This document shows, piece after piece, positions 24,952 to 33,386 of a DNA stretch of 47,282 bases; positions within the stretch are counted from its first letter, which is position 1, and each line of letters opens with the position of its first letter. Under the pieces are notes generated by a model, which was not told the DNA's origin, did no database searches, and was given only the letters and a program-made list of their open reading frames with translations. Position numbers and translations under genes: made by a program. Source of the DNA: Bradyrhizobium sp. 132. GTDB lineage: Bacteria > Pseudomonadota > Alphaproteobacteria > Rhizobiales > Xanthobacteraceae. The stretch lies in contig NZ_JADPKY010000168.1 of assembly GCF_023074185.1 (NCBI RefSeq), forward strand, positions 1 to 47,282. The letters are read 5' to 3'.

Positions 24952-25279
24952 GGCTGCTGTTCGATCAGAACCTCAGCTTCATGCTTTGCCAGATGATCGC
25001 CGATCTTTTTCCAGATTCCAGCCACGTCCGGTCTCACGGACTATCGGAAGCTGCGGACCGTGCGCTTTGGGAGTTTGCGAAGGCAAATGGCTTCGCGATT
25101 GTGACCCAGGACGTCGATTTTGCCGACATGGCAAGCTTGTTGGGTCTCCGCCGAAGGTGATCTGGCTGCGGACCGGCAATCAAACCACGGCGGCAATCGC
25201 GGCTCTGTTTCGCCGACATGCGCAGACGATCGAATCCTTCGAGAGCGACAACGGCACAGCCTGCCTTGAGATTTACTAG
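24948..25279 (+). pseudogene. DUF5615 PIN-like protein, probable toxin, frameshifted
   Basis: The first frame encodes 65 family-like residues (MRLLFDQNLSFMLCQMIADL ... TQDVDFADMASLL) and then runs into LRRR and a stop at 25158-25160. The -1 frame, from GGG at 25142-25144, continues with GSPPKVIWLRTGNQTT and ends CLEIY at the TAG 25277-25279. Joined, they give about 110 residues, the normal family length. One G inserted into the GGG run would restore the frame. The conserved acidic residues of the PIN-like fold (D6, D57/D60 region) lie in the first part. It may be inactivated, or the base may be a sequencing error; no classical slippery heptamer is visible. Confidence 0.85.
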
Positions 25280-25298
25280 ACGAGGCCGGCCCAGCCGC

Positions 25299-25844
25299 CT
25301 ATGGCAGCTTGTCGTAGCCCTCGCCGAGCCCGTTCAGGCTGAGCGGGAAGCCGATGCCTTCTTCCGGGGTTTCGAAGATGATGAAGGTCGCGGTCTTGGC
25401 GGTGCGGAGCTGGCCGAGCAGCTTGTCGTCCATGACGACCTCGGCGACGCAGCCATTGGGCAGGCAGCGGACAAAGCCGGCACGGCCGACGTCCTGGTTG
25501 TCGAGCTTGAGGCCGAGGCCGGAGGGCAGGAGAACGCCGAGGGGGGCGACGACCCGCATCAGGCGGCTTTTCTGGTCGGCGGTCTTGAGCACGATCACGG
25601 TCAGGCCGGCATTGGAGCGGTCTTCGGCCACCACGCTCTGGATCAGGGCGCATTGCTCGGATTGGGCGCCCGGCGGGGTGTCGCAGCGAATCTGCCAGTC
25701 GCCATGGACGGAGCGCACCGCGCCCTGCGCATGGGCGAGGCCCGGGAACGCCAGGACGACGACAGCAGCCAGCAGGGCAGCCAGCTTCGTGAGGCCGCTA
25801 GCCTGGCTTGTCGCCGGCCTTGCCATGCATCTCGAAAACCCCAT
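25299..25844 (-). CDS. Invasion-associated locus B (IalB) family protein
   Basis: A 181-residue periplasmic or outer-membrane-associated protein of the IalB family. A signal peptide covers about residues 1-39 (LAALLAAVVVLAFPGLAHA). The body has the family's WQIRCDTPPGAQSEQC and CLPNGCVAEVVMDD segments with four cysteines. IalB is named for Bartonella erythrocyte invasion, but homologues are widespread in non-pathogenic Rhizobiales with unknown function. ATG at 25844 has AGAGGGA upstream; ATG at 25826 is possible. It converges on the frameshifted toxin gene with a 19-base gap. Confidence 0.88.
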   Translation of the reverse strand: MGFSRCMARPATSQASGLTKLAALLAAVVVLAFPGLAHAQGAVRSVHGDWQIRCDTPPGAQSEQCALIQSVVAEDRSNAGLTVIVLKTADQKSRLMRVVAPLGVLLPSGLGLKLDNQDVGRAGFVRCLPNGCVAEVVMDDKLLGQLRTAKTATFIIFETPEEGIGFPLSLNGLGEGYDKLP

Positions 25845-26293
25845 CGGGTCGGTCCCTCTGCTCGCCTGGGTCGCTCGCACCTGGCGGACTGATACGGGAA
25901 TGACGGCGTCTTGAAGGCGATTCGCAAGCAAATTCCACGCCGCCACGGCCGCCGTCGCCCGCACGAATCAGGTTCCGGTGCGGCTGTCTGCCAGTGCCTA
26001 ACGCGGGCAATTCCGCTGTCAAGCCGCAGCATCGCGGGAAACGGTATTTTTGTCTGATGTTACTAGGAAATATCTTGCGGGTGATGGCTGACAGACCGGG
26101 CTTAAGACTGCATTGCGATAGATCAAGAATTATGGTTTGAGAGGCTTGATTTCGGCGTTCTAGCGATCCGGCCCCAGTTCCTCTTAGAGGTATTCTTGCG
26201 CGGCGGTTTGTCAGACGGGCGGATCGAATAATGCGTTTCCCGAAAATTAGGGGAATGCACTTGGGGTGATTTCGTTAGGGGAGCGCGAACGGC
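25845..26293. other. Upstream region of the cox operon and the ialB gene
   Basis: A 449-base gap between divergent genes. Apart from the FixK-like box at 26113-26126, I see an AT-richer stretch (26040-26270) where the cox promoter should lie, but no promoter hexamers with good spacing. AGGGGAGCG precedes the coxB ATG. No RNA gene was recognised. Confidence 0.5.
26113..26126. promoter_or_regulatory. FixK/FNR-like box upstream of coxB
   Basis: TTGCGATAGATCAA fits the FixK2 pattern TTG(A/C)-N6-(T/G)CAA. It lies 168-181 bases upstream of the coxB ATG. FixK2 is the Bradyrhizobium regulator of low-oxygen respiration. The pattern is loose and expected a few times by chance in a window of this size. 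Confidence 0.35.
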
Positions 26294-27133
26294 ATGAAGT
26301 TGTCGATGGGCCCGGTGGGCCGGCACTTGCTGGGATTGGCCGTGGCGGGTCTGACGCTGGCGACGAGCGGCGCGGCATTCGCCGAACTCGGGCAACCGGC
26401 GCCGTGGGAGTGGACGCTTCAGCGGTCCGCTTCCCCGGTGATGGACAATATTGTCTGGTTCCACAATTTCCTGTTCGTGCTGATCACTGTGATCACGCTG
26501 TTCGTTCTGGCGCTGCTCGTGATCGTGGTCGTCAAGTTCAACTCGAAGGCCAATCCGGTGCCGTCGCGGACCACGCACAACACGCTGATCGAGGTTGCGT
26601 GGACGCTCGTTCCGGTGCTGATTCTGGTTGGTATCTCGGTGCCGTCGTTCCGCCTGCTGTTCCTGGAACTCGACGTGCCGAAGGCGGATATCACCATCAA
26701 GGCGACCGGCAAGCAATGGTACTGGTCCTACGCCTATCCTGATAACGGCAAGTTCGAGTTCGACTCGCTGTTGGCCCAGGACAAGCAGCCCCGGCTGCTC
26801 GGTGTCGACAACGAGATGGTGGTGCCGGTCAACAAGGTGATTCGTGTCCAGGTCACCGGCGCCGACGTCATCCACGCCTTCGCGATGCCGGCTTTCGGCG
26901 TCAAGATCGACGCCATTCCGGGACGGTTGAATGAGACCTGGTTCAAGGCCACCAAGACCGGCATGTTCTACGGCCAGTGCTCGGAGCTGTGCGGCAAGGA
27001 CCATGCCTTCATGCCGATCGCGATTCGCGTCGTGGAGGACCAGGAGTTCGCCTCCTGGGTTGAGACGGCGAAGAAGAAATTTGCGAGCGGCGGCACCAGC
27101 ACCTACGCCTCCACGGCAGGCCCGACGCAGTAA
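26294..27133 (+). CDS. coxB: Cytochrome c oxidase (aa3) subunit II
   Basis: A 279-residue membrane-anchored subunit carrying the CuA centre that receives electrons from cytochrome c. A signal peptide (about 1-30, ending AFA) precedes two membrane helices (about 50-78 and 95-117) and the periplasmic cupredoxin domain. CuA ligands visible are H194 (DVIHAF), C229, E231, C233, H237 and M240. The aromatic electron-entry segment GKQWYWSYAYP is present. It is the first gene of the oxidase cluster; coxA follows after 89 bases. Confidence 0.96.
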   Translation: MKLSMGPVGRHLLGLAVAGLTLATSGAAFAELGQPAPWEWTLQRSASPVMDNIVWFHNFLFVLITVITLFVLALLVIVVVKFNSKANPVPSRTTHNTLIEVAWTLVPVLILVGISVPSFRLLFLELDVPKADITIKATGKQWYWSYAYPDNGKFEFDSLLAQDKQPRLLGVDNEMVVPVNKVIRVQVTGADVIHAFAMPAFGVKIDAIPGRLNETWFKATKTGMFYGQCSELCGKDHAFMPIAIRVVEDQEFASWVETAKKKFASGGTSTYASTAGPTQ

Positions 27134-27222
27134 GCGCCGGGCGTGGGGCTCGAGGGGACTGAAAGCGACATAAAGGCGGGACCTCCAAAGGGTCCGATCG
27201 GGACGCAAGGCAGGATTTGAAA

Positions 27223-28848
27223 ATGGCAACGAGCGCAGCGGCACACGGCGATCACGCGCAAGACCACGGACATGACGAGCACGCCCATCCGACTGGATGG
27301 CGGCGCTACGTCTATTCGACCAACCACAAGGACATCGGCACGATGTACCTGATCTTCGCGGTCATCGCCGGCATCATCGGCGCCGCGATGTCGATCGCGA
27401 TCCGTGCCGAGCTGATGTATCCGGGCGTGCAGATCTTCCACGAGACGCACACCTACAATGTGTTCGTGACCTCTCACGGCCTGATCATGATCTTCTTCAT
27501 GGTCATGCCCGCGATGATCGGCGGCTTCGGCAACTGGTTCGTGCCGCTGATGATCGGCGCGCCCGACATGGCGTTCCCGCGCATGAACAACATCTCGTTC
27601 TGGCTGCTGCCGGCCTCGTTCGCGCTGCTGCTGATGTCGACCTTCGTCGAAGGCGAGCCGGGTGCCAACGGCGTCGGCGCGGGCTGGACGATGTATGCGC
27701 CGCTGTCGACCTCGGGCCATCCGGGGCCGGCCGTCGACTTCGCGATCCTGTCGATCCATCTTGCCGGTGCCTCTTCGATCCTCGGTGCCATCAATTTCAT
27801 CACCACCATCTTCAACATGCGCGCGCCGGGCATGACCCTGCACAAGATGCCGCTGTTCGTGTGGTCGATCCTGGTGACGGTGTTCCTGCTGCTGTTGTCG
27901 CTGCCCGTGCTCGCCGGTGCCATCACCATGCTGCTCACCGACCGCAATTTCGGGACGACATTCTTCAACCCCGAAGGCGGCGGCGACCCCGTGCTGTTCC
28001 AGCATCTGTTCTGGTTCTTCGGCCACCCCGAAGTGTACATCCTGATCCTGCCGGCTTTCGGCATGGTCAGCCAGATCGTCTCGACCTTCTCGCGCAAGCC
28101 CGTGTTCGGCTATCTCGGCATGGCCTACGCCATGGTCGCGATCGGCGGCATCGGCTTCGTGGTGTGGGCGCACCACATGTACACGGTCGGCATGTCCTCG
28201 GCGACGCAGGCCTATTTCGTCGCTGCCACGATGGTCATCGCGGTTCCGACCGGCGTGAAGATCTTCTCGTGGATCGCCACGATGTGGGGCGGCTCGATCG
28301 AGTTCCGCGCCCCGATGATCTGGGCCGTGGGATTCATCTTCCTGTTCACCGTCGGCGGCGTCACCGGCGTCGTGCTGGCGAATGCCGGCGTCGACCGCGT
28401 GCTGCAGGAGACCTACTACGTCGTCGCGCATTTCCACTACGTGCTGTCGCTCGGCGCGGTGTTCGGGATCTTTGCGGGCTGGTACTACTGGTTCCCGAAG
28501 ATGTCGGGCTACATGTACAACGAGACGCTGGCCAAGACTCACTTCTGGGTCACCTTCATCGGCGTCAACCTGGTGTTCTTCCCGCAGCACTTCCTCGGCC
28601 TGTCGGGCATGCCGCGCCGCTACGTCGACTATCCCGACGCGTTCGCGGGCTGGAACCTGGTCTCGTCGCTCGGCTCCTACATCTCCGGCTTCGGCGTGCT
28701 GATCTTCCTCTATTGCGTGATCGACGCCTTCGCGAAAAAGGTGCCGGCTGGCGACAATCCGTGGGGTGCCGGTGCGACCACGCTGGAATGGACGCTGCCC
28801 TCGCCGCCGCCGTTCCACCAGTTCGAAGTGCTGCCCCGCGTGCAGTAA
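27223..28848 (+). CDS. coxA: Cytochrome c oxidase (aa3) subunit I
   Basis: A 541-residue, twelve-helix catalytic subunit that reduces O2 to water and pumps protons. Visible ligand motifs are SHGLIMIF (heme a His), FGHPEVYILILPAFG (CuB His with the crosslinked Tyr), WAHHMYTVG (two CuB His) and HFHYVLS (heme a3 and heme a His). The K- and D-channel type is A-family. The N-terminus is histidine-rich (H8, H11, H15, H17, H20, H22). Start ATG 27223 is chosen; a TTG at 27217 would add two residues. It is followed by a strong hairpin and ctaB. Confidence 0.97.
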   Translation: MATSAAAHGDHAQDHGHDEHAHPTGWRRYVYSTNHKDIGTMYLIFAVIAGIIGAAMSIAIRAELMYPGVQIFHETHTYNVFVTSHGLIMIFFMVMPAMIGGFGNWFVPLMIGAPDMAFPRMNNISFWLLPASFALLLMSTFVEGEPGANGVGAGWTMYAPLSTSGHPGPAVDFAILSIHLAGASSILGAINFITTIFNMRAPGMTLHKMPLFVWSILVTVFLLLLSLPVLAGAITMLLTDRNFGTTFFNPEGGGDPVLFQHLFWFFGHPEVYILILPAFGMVSQIVSTFSRKPVFGYLGMAYAMVAIGGIGFVVWAHHMYTVGMSSATQAYFVAATMVIAVPTGVKIFSWIATMWGGSIEFRAPMIWAVGFIFLFTVGGVTGVVLANAGVDRVLQETYYVVAHFHYVLSLGAVFGIFAGWYYWFPKMSGYMYNETLAKTHFWVTFIGVNLVFFPQHFLGLSGMPRRYVDYPDAFAGWNLVSSLGSYISGFGVLIFLYCVIDAFAKKVPAGDNPWGAGATTLEWTLPSPPPFHQFEVLPRVQ

Positions 28849-28856
28849 TCAATCTC

Positions 28857-28883
28857 CCGCGGCGCCCGTGACGGGCGCCGCGG
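28857..28883 (+). other. Strong hairpin between coxA and ctaB
   Basis: CCGCGGCGCCCG-TGA-CGGGCGCCGCGG is a perfect 12-base-pair stem just after the coxA stop codon. No T run follows, so it looks less like an intrinsic terminator than an attenuating or mRNA-stabilising element that could raise coxBA over the assembly genes. Confidence 0.6.
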
Positions 28884-28909
28884 CTCTACAACAAAGCGAG
28901 TCAAACTAA

Positions 28910-29854
28910 GTGTCCGTCCTCGACCACAACGCCGTCGACATCAATCCCCGCATCTCCGAAGCGGAGGTTGGCGACTACATCGCGCTCTTGAAGCCGCGGG
29001 TGATGTCGCTGGTGATCTTCACCGCGCTGGTCGGAATGGCGCTGGCGCCCGGGCATTTCCACCCGGTGCTGGCTTTCACCTCGCTGCTCTGCATCGCGGT
29101 CGGTGCCGGCGCCTCGGGCGCGCTCAACATGGCGCTGGAAGGCGACATCGACGCCAAGATGTCGCGCACGGCGAACCGGCCGATTCCGCGCGGTCGTATC
29201 ACCCGTCCCGAGGCGATGACCTTCGGCATGACGCTCGCCTTCTTCTCGGTGATGACGCTCGGCATCCTGGTCAACTGGATCGCGGGCGCGCTGCTCGCCT
29301 TCACCATCTTCTTCTACGTCGTGATCTACACGATCGGCCTGAAGCGCCGGACCGCGCAGAACATCGTGATCGGCGGTGCCGCCGGCGCGCTGCCACCGGT
29401 GGTGGCCTGGGCCGCGGTCACAGGCACGGTCGACGTCGAGCCGCTGCTGCTGTTCGCCATCATCTTCTTCTGGACGCCGCCGCACTTCTGGGCGCTGGCG
29501 CTGTTCCGCTCCGACGATTACGCGCGTGCCGGCATCCCGATGCTGCCCAATGTCGCCGGCCCCGACGCGACGCGGCTTCAGATCCTGCTCTACACCATCG
29601 TGCTGATCGCGGTCGCCGCTGCGCCGTGGGCGCTCGGCTATTTTGACGCCATTTACGGCATCATCTCGCTGATCCTCGGCGCCGGCATGCTGGCGTTCGC
29701 CATCAACGTCTATATCCGCCGCGAGCGCAGCCAATCGTTGCGGGCGACGCGAAAGCTGTTTGCGTTCTCCATCCTTTATCTGTTCGCGCTGTTCGCGACT
29801 TTGCTGGCCGAGGTCGTGTTCCGGGCGCTTGCTCCGATGGTAGGGGGCGCATGA
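28910..29854 (+). CDS. ctaB: Protoheme IX farnesyltransferase (heme O synthase)
   Basis: A 314-residue polytopic membrane enzyme of the UbiA prenyltransferase family. It adds a farnesyl group to heme b to make heme O, the precursor of heme A used by the neighbouring oxidase. The prenyl-diphosphate motif NMALEGDIDAKMSRTANRP is at about 74-92, and a second acidic region FRSDDYARAG lies in the second half. About nine hydrophobic segments are visible. The start is GTG at 28910 without a strong ribosome site. Its stop overlaps the coxF start. ctaA, which converts heme O to heme A, is not in the window. Confidence 0.95.
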   Translation: MSVLDHNAVDINPRISEAEVGDYIALLKPRVMSLVIFTALVGMALAPGHFHPVLAFTSLLCIAVGAGASGALNMALEGDIDAKMSRTANRPIPRGRITRPEAMTFGMTLAFFSVMTLGILVNWIAGALLAFTIFFYVVIYTIGLKRRTAQNIVIGGAAGALPPVVAWAAVTGTVDVEPLLLFAIIFFWTPPHFWALALFRSDDYARAGIPMLPNVAGPDATRLQILLYTIVLIAVAAAPWALGYFDAIYGIISLILGAGMLAFAINVYIRRERSQSLRATRKLFAFSILYLFALFATLLAEVVFRALAPMVGGA

Positions 29855-30027
29855 TCGCAGGAATGGCCGACAAACCCGAAATCGATGGAATCGTCCTCAC
29901 CGAGGCGCAGAAGAAGAGCCGTCGACAGCGCTCGATCGCGATCGCGCTCGCGCTCGGCGTGCTCGTGGTGCTGTTCTTCGCCGTGACCATGGTCAAGGGA
30001 CCGGCCGTGCTCATCCGGCCGATGTAG
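29851..30027 (+). CDS. coxF: CoxF, small single-helix protein of the aa3 oxidase cluster
   Basis: A 58-residue protein with a charged N-terminus (TEAQKKSRRQRS) and one membrane helix (about 28-48), ending VKGPAVLIRPM. It overlaps the ctaB stop (ATGA at 29851-29854) and is 5 bases ahead of ctaG. Position and pattern match the CoxF proteins of Bradyrhizobium and Rhodopseudomonas cox operons, whose function is unclear. ATG at 29863 is an alternative start with AGGA close upstream. Confidence 0.8.
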   Translation: MIAGMADKPEIDGIVLTEAQKKSRRQRSIAIALALGVLVVLFFAVTMVKGPAVLIRPM

Positions 30028-30032
30028 GAAAC

Positions 30033-30683
30033 ATGGATCAGAAGCCGACCATATCGCCGGATCAGAGCCGGACGGCCACCAAGAGGCGTCGGCCTTTCAG
30101 GGGTGTCGGCCGCGACGTGCTGGTCGCCTCCATCTGCGGCGGCGTGGTCGCGCTGATGGTCGGCGCCTCCTACGCGGCGGTGCCGTTCTACAATTGGTTC
30201 TGCCGTGCCACCGGCTTCAACGGCACGACCCAGGTCGCGACCTCGGCGCCGGCGAGCGGTCCGATCGCACGGAAGATCGCGGTGCGCTTCGATTCCAACG
30301 TCGCGCCCGGCCTGCCCTGGAAGTTCGAGCCGGAGCAGAGCGAGATCGAGGTCAATATCGGTCAGGTCGTGACAGTCTTTTACACGGTGACCAACCAGGC
30401 TGCGCGGACCACCGCAGGCCAGGCCGCCTACAATGTCGCGCCGCTGACGGTCGGATCCTATTTCCAGAAGATCAACTGCTTCTGCTTCACCGAGCAGACC
30501 ATGGCGCCCGGCGAGAAGCGCGAGATGCCGGTCGTGTTCTACGTCGACCCGTCGATCGCGGACGACCACGACAACGACGGGCTGAACACGATCACGCTGT
30601 CCTACACGTTCTATCCGGTGCGCGATCCGGTGGTGAAGCCGGTCGCCTCTGGCGAGGGCGACAAACGCAAGGGAAATCTCTGA
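30033..30683 (+). CDS. ctaG: Cytochrome c oxidase assembly protein CtaG (Cox11)
   Basis: A 216-residue copper chaperone that delivers copper to the CuB site of subunit I. A single membrane helix at about 28-50 tethers the periplasmic immunoglobulin-like domain. The copper-binding motif NCFCF has its cysteines at C149 and C151, and YNWFCRATGFNGTTQ just after the helix carries the additional conserved Cys. The family's FYVDP and TLSYTFYP segments are present. It lies between coxF and coxC, in the order found in related genomes. Confidence 0.95.
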   Translation: MDQKPTISPDQSRTATKRRRPFRGVGRDVLVASICGGVVALMVGASYAAVPFYNWFCRATGFNGTTQVATSAPASGPIARKIAVRFDSNVAPGLPWKFEPEQSEIEVNIGQVVTVFYTVTNQAARTTAGQAAYNVAPLTVGSYFQKINCFCFTEQTMAPGEKREMPVVFYVDPSIADDHDNDGLNTITLSYTFYPVRDPVVKPVASGEGDKRKGNL

Positions 30684-30762
30684 TCGCCGGGCTCACGCTC
30701 AGGGGATTGGACACAAGGGGATAAGTGCCGGACAGGCACGGGATTGAGGAGCGAGACCGCAA

Positions 30763-31659
30763 ATGGCAACGGCGCACACCAAACATCACGACTACCATCT
30801 GGTCGATCCCTCGCCGTGGCCCGTCGTCGGCTCGATCTCGGCCTTCATCATGGCGGTCGGTGCGATCGCCTGGATGCACCACATGTTCTCGGCGGCGCCG
30901 ATCATCTTCGGCGTGGGCACCGTCGGCGTGCTCTACACCATGGCGAGCTGGTGGGGCGACGTGATCAAGGAAGCCCAGTACAAGGGTGACCACACCCGCG
31001 TGGTGCAGCTGCATCACCGCTACGGAATGATCCTGTTCATCGCCTCCGAGGTGATGTTCTTCGTCGCCTGGTTCTGGGCCTATTTCAACGCAGCGCTGTT
31101 CCCGGCCGACGCCGTCCACGCCACGCGCGATGCGATATTCGGCTGCGGTCTCGGTACCGCGGCCGGCGCCTGCGCTGTGCCGGGCACCTGGCCGCCGCAC
31201 GGCATCGAGACCTTCGATCCCTGGCATCTGCCGCTTTTGAATACGCTGATCCTGCTCACCTCCGGCACCACGGTGACGTGGGCCCATCACGCGCTGCTCG
31301 AGAACGACCGCCAAGGCCTGAAATACGGCCTGATCATCACCGTCGTGCTCGGCGCGCTCTTCACCTGCGTGCAGGCCTATGAGTACGGCCACGCGGCGTT
31401 CTCGTTCGCCGGCAACGTCTACGGCGCGACCTTCTTCATGGCGACCGGCTTCCACGGTTTCCACGTGCTGATCGGCACCATCTTCCTGCTGGTCTGCCTG
31501 TTCCGCGCCTATGCCGGCCACTTCACGCCGACGCAGCATCTCGGCTTCGAGTTTGCCGCCTGGTACTGGCACTTCGTCGACGTGGTCTGGCTGTTCCTGT
31601 TCCTCTGCATCTATGTGTGGGGACACGGCGCCGAATCCATGGCCCACGGCGCGCACTGA
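30763..31659 (+). CDS. coxC: Cytochrome c oxidase (aa3) subunit III
   Basis: A 298-residue membrane subunit with about seven hydrophobic segments. It stabilises the catalytic core and binds lipids. Typical segments are HHDYHLVDPSPWPVVGS at the start, EVMFFVAWFWAYF, and the C-terminal FAAWYWHFVDVVWLFLF. A ~25-residue loop with two cysteines (FGCGLGTAAGACAVPGTWPP) is as in related alphaproteobacterial subunits. It is followed by an intrinsic terminator. Confidence 0.96.
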   Translation: MATAHTKHHDYHLVDPSPWPVVGSISAFIMAVGAIAWMHHMFSAAPIIFGVGTVGVLYTMASWWGDVIKEAQYKGDHTRVVQLHHRYGMILFIASEVMFFVAWFWAYFNAALFPADAVHATRDAIFGCGLGTAAGACAVPGTWPPHGIETFDPWHLPLLNTLILLTSGTTVTWAHHALLENDRQGLKYGLIITVVLGALFTCVQAYEYGHAAFSFAGNVYGATFFMATGFHGFHVLIGTIFLLVCLFRAYAGHFTPTQHLGFEFAAWYWHFVDVVWLFLFLCIYVWGHGAESMAHGAH

Positions 31660-31677
31660 GCAGCCTTGGATTGATCA

Positions 31678-31710
31678 GAAAGGGCGGCCGCAGGGCCGCC
31701 CTTTCGCTTT
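31678..31710 (+). terminator. Intrinsic terminator after coxC
   Basis: GAAAGGGCGGCC (31678-31689) pairs perfectly with GGCCGCCCTTTC (31694-31705) around a GCAG loop, and CTTTCG follows with a short T run. It lies 18 bases past the coxC stop and would separate the oxidase genes from DUF983-SURF1, unless read-through occurs. Confidence 0.75.
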
Positions 31711-31755
31711 CGACGCGCCGGAGGTTTCGGCAGAACTGTGATAGACTCCTTCATC

Positions 31756-32157
31756 ATGAACGAAGCCTCCGATACGTCCAAGCCACAAGCCACTGTCCTG
31801 CAAAGCGCGCTGCGCGGGCTTGCCTGCAAATGCCCGCGCTGCGGCCAGGGCAAGCTCTATGCGGGCTTCCTGACGCTTGCGCCCGCCTGCGACCGTTGCG
31901 GCCTCGACTACGCCTTCATCGATTCCGGCGACGGCCCTGCGATCTTCATCATCATGCTGGCCGGCGCGATCGTGGTCGGTTGCGCGCTCGTCGTCGAGGT
32001 CAAGTATCAGCCGCCGTATTGGCTGCACGCGGTGCTGTGGCTGCCGCTGATCCTCGCGACCACGCTGCTGCCGTTGCGCGCGATGAAGTCGCTGCTGATC
32101 GCGCTGCAATTCCACCACAAGGCGGCGCCGGGCCGGCTGGTCGACCGCGCGAAATGA
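31756..32157 (+). CDS. DUF983 family membrane protein
   Basis: A 133-residue protein with a zinc-ribbon-like N-terminus, CKCPRCGQGKLY followed by CDRCGLDY, then two membrane helices (about 56-80 and 86-108). DUF983 proteins are regularly encoded with cytochrome oxidase assembly genes, but their role is unknown. Its stop overlaps the ATG of SURF1 (ATGA at 32154-32157), indicating coupling. GTG at 31738 with GGAGG further upstream is an alternative start that adds six residues. Confidence 0.87.
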   Translation: MNEASDTSKPQATVLQSALRGLACKCPRCGQGKLYAGFLTLAPACDRCGLDYAFIDSGDGPAIFIIMLAGAIVVGCALVVEVKYQPPYWLHAVLWLPLILATTLLPLRAMKSLLIALQFHHKAAPGRLVDRAK

Positions 32158-32906
32158 ACGAGACCGCACGCAAGCCACGCGTGGCCGGCTTTGCGCTGTT
32201 CACGCTTTTCCTGGCCGCGGTCTGCGTCGCGCTCGGCCTCTGGCAATTGCAGCGCCGCCTCGCCAAGCACGAGCTGATCACAGCGCTCACCGAGCGTCTT
32301 GCGGAGGCACCGGTCGCGCTGCCGCCGCCGGCGCGATGGGCCGCGCTAAGTCCCGCGCGCGATGAATTCCGCCGCGTCAGCTTTACCGCGACGTATGCGC
32401 CGTTGCCCGATGCGATGGTCTATTCGCCCGGGTCCGCCGTGCGCAAGGACGCCGCAAGCCCCGGTACCTGGGCGTTCCTGCCGGCGCGGCTGCCAAGCGG
32501 CGAAACCGTCGTGATCGATGCGGGCTTCGTCGAAAACACCATGCAGGATCGCAGCGTCGAGGATCGCGCGGTCAAGAAGCTCATCACCGGGCAGGTGGTC
32601 TCGTTCACCGGCTATCTTCGCTTTCCCGAGGCACCTGGCTGGCTGACCCCGGCGGAGAACCGCGACAAGCGGCTCTGGTTCGTGCGCGATCATGTGGCGA
32701 TCGCGAGCACGCTGGGCTGGGGCGCGGTTGCGCCATTCTATATCGACCTCGAGCGGCCCGCACCCGAGAACGGCATTCCGCGGCCGGGGCCCCTCGACGT
32801 CCACCTCAAGGACGATCACCTGCAATACGCCATCACCTGGTTCACGCTCGCAGGCGCCGTGCTGATCGCCTTCGCCGTGTGGGCTAAAGGGCGGCGGCAG
32901 AGCTGA
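32154..32906 (+). CDS. SURF1 family oxidase assembly protein
   Basis: A 250-residue SURF1/Shy1 homologue that assists heme a insertion into subunit I. It has the diagnostic two-helix layout: an N-terminal helix (about 11-31, with the family's GLWQLQRRLAKHELI) and a C-terminal helix (about 224-243, YAITWFTLAGAVLIAF) enclosing a periplasmic domain. A conserved FLPARLPSGETVVIDAGFV segment is visible. It is translationally coupled to DUF983 upstream. Confidence 0.93.
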   Translation: MNETARKPRVAGFALFTLFLAAVCVALGLWQLQRRLAKHELITALTERLAEAPVALPPPARWAALSPARDEFRRVSFTATYAPLPDAMVYSPGSAVRKDAASPGTWAFLPARLPSGETVVIDAGFVENTMQDRSVEDRAVKKLITGQVVSFTGYLRFPEAPGWLTPAENRDKRLWFVRDHVAIASTLGWGAVAPFYIDLERPAPENGIPRPGPLDVHLKDDHLQYAITWFTLAGAVLIAFAVWAKGRRQS

Positions 32907-33020
32907 GCTCCGCAGATACCTCGAGGGAACCCGGTATCGCCCGGGGTTTACCATTCAGCGCACATTCACGAGTGTAGTCCTAAGCCACCAGTGATTTTTC
33001 GCGGCAGACAGGATTGCGGC

Positions 33021-33386
33021 GTGAGCGATTTCGACCAGATGGGAATTGTCGTCGACTGGGTGGATGCCTGCAGGAAGGGCGATCTCGCGACGCTGCTCGA
33101 CCTCTATGCGGACGACGGCCAGGTCGAATGCACGTGTAACGGCACGCAGCGCTATCGCGGCCGCACCGAGCTCGAAGCCTATTGGCAGCCGCGGCTCAGC
33201 GCTTTCTCGTCGGCAGGTTTCGGGCTGGAGGAAATCCATCCCGCGCCCCACGGCGTCGATCTCGAATATTCCGTCGCCGGCGCGCTGCGCATCCGCGCCT
33301 CGTTTTGCTTCAGCCCGGACGGCAAGATACGCACCACGCTGTGCGAGCCGGCGCGACAGAACACGCACCTTGGCTGTGCGTGCTAA
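33021..33386 (+). CDS. NTF2/SnoaL-like protein
   Basis: A 121-residue single-domain protein with the NTF2-like pattern: VVDWVDACRKGDLATLLDLYADDGQVEC, then YRGRTELEAYWQPRL and C-terminal strands. The family covers enzymes, ligand binders and orphan domains, and nothing here singles one out. GTG at 33021 with GGA upstream is the chosen start; GTG at 32991 and ATG at 33039 are possible. Its TAA overlaps the stop of the convergent kinase gene. Confidence 0.75.
   Translation: MSDFDQMGIVVDWVDACRKGDLATLLDLYADDGQVECTCNGTQRYRGRTELEAYWQPRLSAFSSAGFGLEEIHPAPHGVDLEYSVAGALRIRASFCFSPDGKIRTTLCEPARQNTHLGCAC

Noticed and set aside
25137..25150. Programmed -1 frameshift in the DUF5615 gene
   Set aside because: No X-XXY-YYZ slippery heptamer and no obvious downstream pseudoknot; a plain deletion or a sequencing error is simpler.
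27103..28818. Long minus-strand open frame (571 codons) opposite coxA
   Set aside because: It is the antisense shadow of a highly conserved oxidase gene; the translation is rich in His/Arg/Asp with no recognisable domain.
31617..32153. N-terminal extension of the SURF1 frame
   Set aside because: It overlaps coxC and DUF983 in another frame; SURF1 homology begins at the coupled ATG 32154.
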